Assembly: GCA_013002025.1 (NCBI GenBank)
Contig: JABDKW010000037.1
Coordinates: forward strand, 62,001 to 126,000
Length of the DNA: 64,000 bases
DNA from: Gammaproteobacteria bacterium
Lineage (GTDB): Bacteria > Pseudomonadota > Gammaproteobacteria > Arenicellales > Arenicellaceae
Reading direction: 5' to 3'
A program made the translations under genes and the position numbers. The stretch's first letter is position 1. The number at the start of each line of letters is the position of its first letter. The notes beneath the pieces were generated by a model that had not been told where the DNA came from, did not search any database, and saw nothing but the letters and a program-made list of their open reading frames with translations. This document shows positions 54,610 through 61,516 of the stretch, in pieces.

Positions 54610-54957
54610 ATGGCTTCGACATGGGTCGCGAAACCTTCGGTGCATGTAGAGGTGTAGAGTTCCTCTTAAATCCAGCTACAACAGTTATAGTTGCAAACGA
54701 CGATAACTACGCACTAGCAGCTTAAAGCCGCTAGGGTCTTGCCGGGTGTTGTTCATGGCCCTGGATTTTAGATCTCATCTCACATGAAATCGCGCGTAGC
54801 TTGTGTCGATTAAGCTGCCGTTAAAACGCAAGTCGACTCACCTTTGATTGTGTGCGTTTGTCCAGACAACAAAGGCTAAAATAAAGACAAACTAAACATG
54901 TAGATCCGATGAGCGGAGGGCTCGTGGACGCGGGTTCGATCCCCGCCGCCTCCACCA
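54601..54957 (+). ncRNA. ssrA: Transfer-messenger RNA (tmRNA)
   Basis: tmRNA rescues stalled ribosomes and tags the unfinished proteins. The 5' GGGGGCG pairs with CGCCUCC before the 3' ACCA end (one G-U pair). The 5' part has the conserved GGCUUCGACAUGGGUCGC segment (CUUCGAC and CGCGAAACC pieces), and the 3' end has the T-loop GGGTTCGATCCCCGC. The resume codon GCA at 54693 opens the tag ANDDNYALAA, ending at TAA 54723-54725. The tag is the Pseudomonas type. An integrase gene follows directly, so the 3' end is the likely attachment site. Confidence 0.98.
54931..54957 (+). other. Probable island attachment site (attL) at the ssrA 3' end
   Basis: The T-arm and acceptor end of tmRNA is a classic target of P4-type tyrosine integrases. 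Core genes stop at this point and an integrase gene begins 190 bp later. I found no second copy of the 3' end in the remaining 9 kb, so the other junction should lie beyond the window. Confidence 0.75.
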
Positions 54958-55005
54958 CACTCAGGTTTAATGAGATTCGATAAAATCGGTTAGGCCTAAC
55001 AATTA

Positions 55006-55028
55006 AGCCACCTTAGGGTGGTTTTTTT
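55006..55028 (+). terminator. ssrA terminator
   Basis: CCACC-TTAG-GGTGG followed by seven T, about 50 bp after the tmRNA 3' end, is a standard intrinsic terminator. Confidence 0.9.
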
Positions 55029-55070
55029 GTGTCCAGACGTCTTGTAATATCCAATAACATCCAATATATA

Positions 55071-55124
55071 TGGGGGTATATCCGGGGGTATTTCCGTTAG
55101 TTGACGGTGTCGATACCCCCAAAA
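55071..55124. repeat. GGGGGTAT direct and inverted repeats before the integrase gene
   Basis: TGGGGGTAT (55071-55079) and CGGGGGTAT (55083-55091) are direct repeats. ATACCCCCAAAA (55113-55124) is the inverted copy. A further ATCCAATA pair lies just left (about 55049 and 55060). Such arrays beside an integrase could be arm-type integrase sites or an operator for int. Confidence 0.6.
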
Positions 55125-55146
55125 TTGATTAAACAAGGTTTCTACT

Positions 55147-56331
55147 ATGCTGACTGATACAAAGATCAAAGCACTGAGAGCAAAACACAAGCCCTACAAA
55201 ATGTCAGATTGTCATGGGCTATATATTTACGTTACCAAAAACGGTGGCAAGTACTGGCGGCAGAAGTATCGAATTAATGGCAAAGAGAAGCTGCTCTCTC
55301 ACGGGGAGTATCCCTTCATAACGCTCTCACAAGCGCGCCAGTTGCGCGATGTTGCCCGCACTCAAGTGAAGCAAGGCATTGACCCGGCAATTGAAAAGCG
55401 AGCTCAGAAAACAAACAAATTAAACACATTCGAAAACATTGCACGGGATTGGCACGAAGCCCAAAAGGACGACTGGTCGAAAAATAACGCTCAAAAAGTA
55501 ATCATATCTTTGGAGAAAGACATCTTCCCTTCCCTCGGGAATGTACCAATCGGGGATATAACCACACCGCTACTCCTACAGGCACTCAAAGCCATTGAAG
55601 CTCGAGGGGCTTATGAACAAGCTAAAAGAGTCTCACAACGCTGTGACGCAGTATTTAAGTTCGCTATTGCCTCAGGGTTGCTCACCTACAATCCTGCACA
55701 AGAAATACAAGGGGCGCTTAAAAAACCGAGGAAGCGAAACTACAACAGCATCAACGCTAAAGAACTACCCGCTTTTCTCGATGCACTAGCGGCAGTGAAT
55801 GCACACCCTATCGTAAAGCTGGCCGCTGAAATGCTCATGCTTTGCTTTACTAGAACGAGTGAGTTGATCGAGGCTGAATGGTCGGAAGTCGACTTTGAGC
55901 AAGGCTTGTGGGAAGTTCCAGCTAACCGCATGAAGGGCGGTCGCGCGCATATCGTGCCGCTCTCTAACAGAGTCCTCGAGATACTCGAAGAACTTAAAAG
56001 ATACAACGGCCATCGGCAGCATGTGTTTGCCAGCCCTAATAAACCGAGGAACCCATTGAGCAACAATGCGATCCTTCAATTACTAAAGCGGATGGGATAC
56101 GCAGGAAAAATGACTGGTCACGGGTTCAGACATTTAGCGAGCACGACCCTTAATGAAATGGGATATAACCCGGATGTCATTGAGAAACAATTAGCACACT
56201 CGGACAATTCCACCAGGGGCGTGTATAACAAGGCAGAATACTTGGATGATCGTCGCAAATTAATGCAGGAATGGAGTAATTTCGTCATGCACTCCAACTC
56301 GAGTGTCGTACCATTTCAAAAAATCAATTGA
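55147..56331 (+). CDS. Tyrosine recombinase/integrase, P4 type (DUF4102 N-terminus)
   Basis: This enzyme integrates and excises the island at ssrA. The 394-residue protein starts with LTDTKIKALRAKHKPYKMSD and LSHGEYPFITLSQAR, the DUF4102 arm-binding domain. A SAM-like core-binding domain (about 95-185) follows. The catalytic domain has Arg in CFTRTSELIEAEW, His-x-x-Arg in GHGFRHLAS, His in LAHSDN and the nucleophile Tyr in GVYNKAEYL. All key residues are present, so it looks active. It faces away from ssrA. Confidence 0.96.
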   Translation: MLTDTKIKALRAKHKPYKMSDCHGLYIYVTKNGGKYWRQKYRINGKEKLLSHGEYPFITLSQARQLRDVARTQVKQGIDPAIEKRAQKTNKLNTFENIARDWHEAQKDDWSKNNAQKVIISLEKDIFPSLGNVPIGDITTPLLLQALKAIEARGAYEQAKRVSQRCDAVFKFAIASGLLTYNPAQEIQGALKKPRKRNYNSINAKELPAFLDALAAVNAHPIVKLAAEMLMLCFTRTSELIEAEWSEVDFEQGLWEVPANRMKGGRAHIVPLSNRVLEILEELKRYNGHRQHVFASPNKPRNPLSNNAILQLLKRMGYAGKMTGHGFRHLASTTLNEMGYNPDVIEKQLAHSDNSTRGVYNKAEYLDDRRKLMQEWSNFVMHSNSSVVPFQKIN

Positions 56332-56399
56332 TTTGACATCAAGTACCGAGGCCGCTTTGTACCATCACTAAAATTGATGCTCCTAATAGTTATAACTAA

Positions 56400-57044
56400 A
56401 TGGTCGACTACAAGAACGAGACAGTAAAAAAATCCGAATTTGAGTTTAGTCAAGACTTTGAGAACCGACTGAGGGACCTGTTTGGTGATAGGGTCAGTGG
56501 CTATGCGGATTTCATAAAGGAGCTTGAATATGCTGTGAACCGGTTTAACCTTGCCACACAGCAACAGACTCCTACACCCGCTGAACAAAACGCTCAGTTG
56601 GCAAAAATTGGAATCGCGTCAAAGGCTCTAGCAAAGCAATTACAAGAACTCAACTGGCAGACTGCCAACCGTATCATTGCCGAACTGCCATCCGACACAG
56701 ACCAAGAGTTTCTAGAGGATTTTACGGATTCCCTAAGTAGGCTGGCATTGGCAAGTTCAAAAGCTAAAGCCCCAACCAAAAGAGGCACAAAAGGACTCGT
56801 TACCGATCTCCCATTTTTTGTCTACGATGCGCTTAAAAATTACTGCTCCCCCGTGCCGAAATTGAGCAAGGGAGAGACGTCAATTTTCGTGCGCTGTCTT
56901 GAGCTAATTACTGCAGAAATTGCGGAAAGCGATGAGATAGGCAAGAAAGGATTCGTGGCATCAAGAGCGCTCAAAGATTGCAGTGCCGAATCGATGGCAA
57001 AAGCTTATATCAACGCTATTCAAACATCAGATAAGCAAGACTGA
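56400..57044 (+). CDS. Uncharacterised island protein (214 aa)
   Basis: I do not recognise this gene. The product is soluble, charged and mostly helical, with a Gln-rich stretch (about 50-70) and a C-terminal part containing FVYDALKNYCSPVPKLSKGE and a long helix ending NAIQTSDKQD. No enzyme motif is visible. It lies 68 bp after the integrase and before alpA, where small regulatory or excision-related genes often sit. The base composition is AT-richer than the core. Confidence 0.75.
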   Translation: MVDYKNETVKKSEFEFSQDFENRLRDLFGDRVSGYADFIKELEYAVNRFNLATQQQTPTPAEQNAQLAKIGIASKALAKQLQELNWQTANRIIAELPSDTDQEFLEDFTDSLSRLALASSKAKAPTKRGTKGLVTDLPFFVYDALKNYCSPVPKLSKGETSIFVRCLELITAEIAESDEIGKKGFVASRALKDCSAESMAKAYINAIQTSDKQD

Positions 57045-57081
57045 TTAGGCGAAAATATTTAATCAATCAGTCCACTCGGTC

Positions 57082-57102
57082 TAGTCAAACTGTGACTATA
57101 TT
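57082..57102 (+). promoter_or_regulatory. Inverted repeat and -10 candidate upstream of alpA
   Basis: TAGTCA-AACTG-TGACTA (57082-57098) is a perfect 6-bp inverted repeat. It overlaps TATATT (57097-57102), a possible -10. The site suits an operator controlling the alpA operon. Confidence 0.5.
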
Positions 57103-57138
57103 GAGCAACCATATTCAACAGCCTTTAAGGAGGCAAAT

Positions 57139-57342
57139 ATGGTTAGCTCTATCATCAGACTGAAAGATGCGGTCAAGAAAACAGGCATCTCCAGATCAAG
57201 CATTTACCTATACTGCAAGGCAGGTACGTTTCCACAGCCGATCAAACTCGGTGAACGTTCAATCGGGTTTGTTGAGAGTGAAATAGAAGAGTGGATCGAG
57301 GAACGGATTGCCGAGTCTCGCAGCGGACAGGAAGTGGCATGA
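57139..57342 (+). CDS. alpA: AlpA-family transcriptional regulator
   Basis: AlpA proteins are small MerR-like winged-helix activators that in CP4-57-type elements switch on excision. The 67-residue protein has the HTH pattern LKDAVKKTGISRSSIYLYCKAGTFP (core TGISRSSIYLY) and the typical second half PIKLGERSIGFVESEIEEWI. A perfect AAGGAGG site lies 8 nt upstream. Its stop overlaps the next gene's ATG. Confidence 0.93.
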   Translation: MVSSIIRLKDAVKKTGISRSSIYLYCKAGTFPQPIKLGERSIGFVESEIEEWIEERIAESRSGQEVA

Positions 57343-57626
57343 TGCCCCTCTGCCGAAAGTTTCAGTCGTGTAGTGCTCCTCAGTGTCCTCTTGATGAACA
57401 GAGCCTAAAGGCCATCTACCTTTCAGGTGAACCAATATGCCTATGGCTGCTCGAGTATTCAAAGGGCGATGATGCAAGATTAAGTATTGCCATAGGGGGT
57501 ATATCTATTCAAGTGATTGCTGAGGCCTACTCCAAAGTGTTTAGAACCTATGGCACTATCAGAAATCGTTTAGAAAGGGCAAAAACTACTCCCTCGCGCC
57601 TTGGGTTACCGGGAGGTGCGCGATGA
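57339..57626 (+). CDS. Small cysteine-rich island protein
   Basis: The 95-residue product starts at the ATG overlapping the alpA stop (ATGA). The N-terminus MMPLCRKFQSCSAPQCPLD has three spaced Cys (residues 5, 11, 16) that could bind a metal, with a further Cys about residue 34. The rest is a helical domain. I recall similar CSAP-CPLD proteins as hypothetical genes of proteobacterial integrative elements, but know of no assigned function. Confidence 0.8.
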   Translation: MMPLCRKFQSCSAPQCPLDEQSLKAIYLSGEPICLWLLEYSKGDDARLSIAIGGISIQVIAEAYSKVFRTYGTIRNRLERAKTTPSRLGLPGGAR

Positions 57627-58072
57627 GTGCTCGCATTCATTCTTTGGACGAGTACATTCCCGAAGACGATCTCATCTTAATCCCGCCGGGAGAGTATGAA
57701 CTCTCATATCAATATCATGTCACGTGGTTGTATATGGGTCGCATTCCGAAAGTGGTTGTAGCTTTTCGCATCGCTAGCTTGGGTGAACATTTTGGTAAGC
57801 CCATATTTGCTTACTACAATGTCGGTAAAATATCTGGCAAGCCGCGGAAAAATGGCCAGTTTTCAGTCGGATGGCGATCTCGTTTCATGTGGGATTATGC
57901 AATGTGCTTCGGTAAACCAATACGCAAAGATCGAATCCCGATGGTTAGATTCAGAGAACACATCGTAATTGGAAAATTGAGAACCGTGACGAGCAATCAT
58001 GAGCAGAAGAAATACCCAGAAAGCTTACAGTACTCAGTTGTCGATGAACTGACCGGATTAATGATTCCTTAA
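57623..58072 (+). CDS. Uncharacterised island protein (149 aa)
   Basis: The ATG overlaps the preceding stop (ATGA), so alpA and the next two genes form a translationally coupled trio. The sequence includes LILIPPGEYELSYQYH and a basic RKNGQFSVGWRSRFMWDY segment. I recall comparable proteins next to AlpA/CSAP-CPLD genes in integrative elements, with no known activity. No membrane segment or enzyme motif is visible. Confidence 0.8.
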   Translation: MSARIHSLDEYIPEDDLILIPPGEYELSYQYHVTWLYMGRIPKVVVAFRIASLGEHFGKPIFAYYNVGKISGKPRKNGQFSVGWRSRFMWDYAMCFGKPIRKDRIPMVRFREHIVIGKLRTVTSNHEQKKYPESLQYSVVDELTGLMIP

Positions 58073-58080
58073 CCCCGTTC

Positions 58081-58144
58081 TTTTACTTTTACTTTTACTT
58101 TTACTTTTACTTATACCAACACCTACGCCTATACCTATACCTAC
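58081..58144 (+). repeat. Hexanucleotide repeat (TTTTAC)5 with degenerate tail
   Basis: Five perfect TTTTAC units (58081-58110) are followed in the same period of six by TTATAC, CAACAC, CTACGC, CTATAC, CTATAC and CTAC. It begins 8 bp after the stop of the 149-residue gene. Simple repeats of this kind are prone to slippage. Confidence 0.95.
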
Positions 58145-58344
58145 TGAATCATAGGCTATAAAAGTGGGCAAAACTAAGCTCAGCAACGCCTTCAGGAAAT
58201 TAATAATGTGGAGCATTGTCAGTGAAATATCCGATTTAAGCAGCGAGACACAGTGTAGAAGCTTGAATATTCAATCTAACTAATTAACTACAGGGGGATG
58301 AAATACTCCCCCTCTCGATCATTCTCAATTGGAGTTGAAGTGTG

Positions 58345-58518
58345 ATGCAAATTAACGTGATTTTCATGCTGCAGGTTGGCCACCAACTCTTTTCTTTTCT
58401 CAGCATTATATCTTTTCAACTCTGCCTGTTAAGTACACGAGCTACGCTTGCTCGATTCACAGGACTGCCTTGGGAAGAGGAGTTCATTATGAACAGGTAT
58501 GTTATATTGATAATGTAA
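58345..58518 (+). CDS. Possible small ORF (57 aa)
   Basis: An ATG with GGAG 11 nt upstream opens a 57-codon frame with a hydrophobic N-terminal half (INVIFMLQVGHQLFSFLS) and an ending rich in Ile/Met. There is no recognised family and the reading may be spurious. Confidence 0.25.
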   Translation: MQINVIFMLQVGHQLFSFLSIISFQLCLLSTRATLARFTGLPWEEEFIMNRYVILIM

Positions 58519-58800
58519 TTTTGTTCCCTACTCCGACCTTCGCCGTCCAACTCGTTCGGTCGGAACGGAGAGGTGGTTGAGGAGAGCGATAGCAATTGGT
58601 TATTGATTGGGCACAGTGCGTAACACCGTTCCATGCACGAAACAGCGGCTCAATGTAGATGGCCGCGATCTACTCTTCCGGGTAACTTTGAATGTTCAAC
58701 GGGGCCTTTTAGCCATATCGAACGGAAAGCGATTTACCGTGACCTAAATTTATCTCGAGTGATTCCAAGTAGTCAAAAAAATAACGCAACGAGGAATACT

Positions 58801-59166
58801 ATGATCGACTCTATTAGAAAAGAGATGTTGGGTAAGCAAGCCGATGCACAACACGCATACGCAAAGGGAATGGAAATGATCGGGGTGTTTAGTGCTGGAA
58901 CTATTGGTATCGTGGTAGCTATACGCCCCGCAGGCTCAAGTAACATAGAAACACAAGCTGCCCTATTTTTGCTTTTTATTTCAATGATTGGAACAGTCAT
59001 TTGGTTTATGGGAAGAGGGGTACAATACTTGAGGATGGCGGAGAGCATATCAAAAAACCCTACCAAGCCTCAGAAGATATCAGAGCCTTTGTGGGCGAGA
59101 ACCTCTCGAATATTAGTTGTCGCTTCCTTCATACTAGCTTATTGGATGCTATTTAGTTCAATTTGA
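58801..59166 (+). CDS. Small three-segment membrane protein next to the P-loop ATPase
   Basis: The ATG at 58801 with GAGGA about 8 nt upstream gives 121 residues; a longer upstream reading has no ribosome site. Three hydrophobic segments are visible (about 22-43, 53-75 and 100-120), with a charged N-terminal helix (SIRKEMLGKQADAQ) and a basic loop before the last segment. I recognise no family. It lies 201 bp upstream of the ATPase gene in the same direction, in the cargo region of the island. Confidence 0.75.
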   Translation: MIDSIRKEMLGKQADAQHAYAKGMEMIGVFSAGTIGIVVAIRPAGSSNIETQAALFLLFISMIGTVIWFMGRGVQYLRMAESISKNPTKPQKISEPLWARTSRILVVASFILAYWMLFSSI

Positions 59167-59367
59167 AAAGGTCGCCTTCTAATTCTTCGTGTTTTTGTAA
59201 GTGCTTGGTTTTTAGCAAATGCTATGCATAGGACTCACTTTTTGAGTAATGAAATAGTGCCAATAGTCTGACCGGCTATTGCTTATGGTTTGGGATTTTA
59301 GAAAAAAGAGTGAAAGTAAAAAAGATGTTAGTTAGACTGGTTTACATAAAAAGTTGATAAGGAAACT

Positions 59368-60813
59368 ATGATTAAGTTTAAGAACATAAAGTTTGGCGCA
59401 GCGAGTGCCGAGCAGGAAGCCACATTCGAGCCGCACCTGCTAAATCAAGGATTTTATGACGCGTGGAAAATTGTAGACCAAGCAGTCAAAGGGCCTAAGA
59501 GCCTATTTTTAGGATATAAAGGCTCGGGCAAATCATCGATTGGGGAGCACTTGCGCTTAACTTCTGAAGGCGACTCGTCAATACATGTTAATCACATATA
59601 TTTGAGTGATTTTCCTTATGAAAATTTCAAAAACATTGTCGGGGGTGTTAGCTCTCCAGAATCGAGATTTCCTTCGGCCTGGACTTGGATTTTGCTCCTG
59701 CATATTGTGGAACTATTTTCTAGAAGTCGCGTTAAATATGGTGAGAGTGAAGATGACTTTGATAGGCTTGTCACGAAATTAAAAAGCGAAGGATTATTTC
59801 CAGGCGTTGATCTTAGGCAAATCGTAGTTGCTTCATCAAAACCAAAAGTAAGGGCGAAGCTCGGTGAGATGATCGACATGGATTGGGACCCGCCGAACTC
59901 TCAAAAAATGACGGACCTCGACTTCCTTCAAATTGTGGACAAGCTCAAAGATCATGCCTTTAAATTTAAGAGTAAGAGCAAGCACTTACTAGTTATTGAT
60001 GGATTAGATGACATATTGTTTCAAAAAGAAATTCAATATCAATCAATTGCGGCGTTAATACTTGAATATACGCGGTTAAACTATCAATTCTTACGCGCCA
60101 ACGTGCCAGCCAAAATCATCGTACTCTGCCGAACGGAACTATACGAACGATTGCCGATGCCCAATAAGAATAAGATCCGCCAAGACTCTGCTATTGAGTT
60201 AGATTGGTATCACAGCCCAAGTTCCCCAGAGTCTTCGCATCTAGTTCATATGATTAATAAAAAGGCACAGTTAAGTGACGGGAACATTAAGGCGCTTTTT
60301 GTCCAGTATTTTCCGCAAACAATCGGTAAACGTGATACACGCATTCTCTTTTTTCTCTTGAGTCAAACTCGCCACACTCCTAGAGATTTGAACCGACTGT
60401 TACATTACATTCAATTGTGTGTTAGGGGCGAAAAGCCAACTGAACCAGAGATATTTGCGGGACTGAGGCATTACTCCATGAAATATTTTTATCCCGAAAT
60501 TAGGGATGAGCTTGATGGTTACCTCAAACTTGAACAAATTGACGAGATTATGAGCGCCCTCGCAAGTATAAAGAAGTGGGTCTTCACTTTAGCAGAATTT
60601 TCAAACGAACTACGAGGAACCGATACTCTAAAAAAGATGACCCTAACTAAGGTTGTAGAATTGCTTTTTGATTGTAGCGCTGTTGGAAACGTTGTTAAGG
60701 GTCGAAATGAAAATTTTGTCTATACTTTTAAGTATCGCAACAGACATGTAAATTTTGATGCAAATCAAGACTTAACTGTTCATCGCGGTCTTTTTCAAGC
60801 CCTAAGGTTATGA
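59368..60813 (+). CDS. P-loop ATPase resembling the Sll1717 family
   Basis: The 481-residue protein opens with KFGAASAEQEATFEPHLL, then Walker A LGYKGSGKSSIG (about 47-58), Walker B LLVIDGLDD (about 203-211), a sensor-like VLCRTELYERL (Arg about 248) and a helical C-terminal half with RHTPRDLNRLL. This matches what I know of Sll1717-type STAND-like ATPases, often found among defence genes. No fused nuclease or membrane segment is seen. AAGGA precedes the ATG. The role is inferred from its island setting. Confidence 0.85.
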   Translation: MIKFKNIKFGAASAEQEATFEPHLLNQGFYDAWKIVDQAVKGPKSLFLGYKGSGKSSIGEHLRLTSEGDSSIHVNHIYLSDFPYENFKNIVGGVSSPESRFPSAWTWILLLHIVELFSRSRVKYGESEDDFDRLVTKLKSEGLFPGVDLRQIVVASSKPKVRAKLGEMIDMDWDPPNSQKMTDLDFLQIVDKLKDHAFKFKSKSKHLLVIDGLDDILFQKEIQYQSIAALILEYTRLNYQFLRANVPAKIIVLCRTELYERLPMPNKNKIRQDSAIELDWYHSPSSPESSHLVHMINKKAQLSDGNIKALFVQYFPQTIGKRDTRILFFLLSQTRHTPRDLNRLLHYIQLCVRGEKPTEPEIFAGLRHYSMKYFYPEIRDELDGYLKLEQIDEIMSALASIKKWVFTLAEFSNELRGTDTLKKMTLTKVVELLFDCSAVGNVVKGRNENFVYTFKYRNRHVNFDANQDLTVHRGLFQALRL

Positions 60814-61009
60814 TTGAGATAAAAGCGGAGCAGACTCAAGGTTAGTAGCAGCTAGCGGCGATTTATTTGGATTGCGGCACTCTGATAGCCATGGTCACTA
60901 AAGGTACAAAGCGCACCGTGAAGCTTTGATCAAATATCACCTAATCGGGTGAAGCGCACGGGCTACGGATAGGCCACAATCGTGTTTCGCAATTGAAATG
61001 GAGTTCAGG

Positions 61010-61171
61010 ATGGAATTTGAAATACACCAATCTGAAATAGATGAGATACGTGAGACGTTGCCGCTAGCAGACATACTAATCGACGCAATACTGACCAATG
61101 CAGAATTGAGCGTAACAGTCATACCGAATAGAAACCCAATTTTGAAAAAGTCAGACGAGAAAGAGATTTAA
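61010..61171 (+). CDS. Small acidic protein (53 aa) before the restriction gene
   Basis: An ATG with GGAG 6 nt upstream opens a 53-codon frame. The product is acidic in its first half (EIHQSEIDEIRETL) with a central amphipathic stretch and a charged end. I know no family. It could be a restriction controller, an antitoxin-like peptide or a leftover; codon use looks like its island neighbours. Confidence 0.45.
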   Translation: MEFEIHQSEIDEIRETLPLADILIDAILTNAELSVTVIPNRNPILKKSDEKEI

Positions 61172-61516
61172 CACCTCTATCCCCATTCTCCACTATATCG
61201 CTGAATTCCTTCTTAACTATACTAACCACATAATATCCTTTTAATAACAATGGGTTATCTGCGTAAAGGGTAGTTGAATTTTCAATTTTTCTCTCGTCGT
61301 AAAAACGGGGCCACCTGTACTACCCGTGACCCAAAAAAGCCCCCCAACCCCGCTCATTTTCAGCAATGAAAATCAGAATCAATACTTCAGCACAATTAGG
61401 ATTGATATACTCTTTGCAATCCAACCAAGCTAGTCAAAAAATCTAAGACAAGGATTTAGCAATATTGATATCCCGAGCCTCCATTTAAGCGCAATAACAC
61501 TCGAACTTATCATCCT
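61172..61516. other. 345-bp upstream region of the restriction-modification gene
   Basis: It holds several small inverted repeats: TTGAA-TT-TTCAA (61274-61285), GGGCCAC / GTGACCC (61308-61332, one mismatch) and ATTTTC-AGCAAT-GAAAAT (61356-61373). A C-rich run is at 61340-61352. No ORF is convincing. It may be a control region or encode a small RNA. Confidence 0.45.

Larger units (their letters stand above)
58073..58800. other. 728-bp poorly coding stretch
   Basis: This interval holds a hexanucleotide repeat at its left end, a GGGGG/CCCCC hairpin (about 58292-58312), a TCCGACC/GGTCGGA inverted repeat (58532-58564) and one possible small ORF. I see no solid gene. It may be a decayed cargo slot or a regulatory/RNA-encoding region before the membrane-protein gene. 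Confidence 0.5.

Noticed and set aside
57259-57477. Minus-strand frame opposite the alpA trio
   Set aside because: Shadow of the plus-strand coupled genes, which have strong ribosome sites and overlaps.
58416-58634. Minus-strand 72-codon frame in the island gap
   Set aside because: No ribosome site, no family resemblance, and low-complexity Ser-rich content typical of a chance frame.
58633-58800. Extended N-terminus of the small membrane protein
   Set aside because: No ribosome site before that ATG and a composition unlike the rest; the ATG at 58801 has a GAGGA site.
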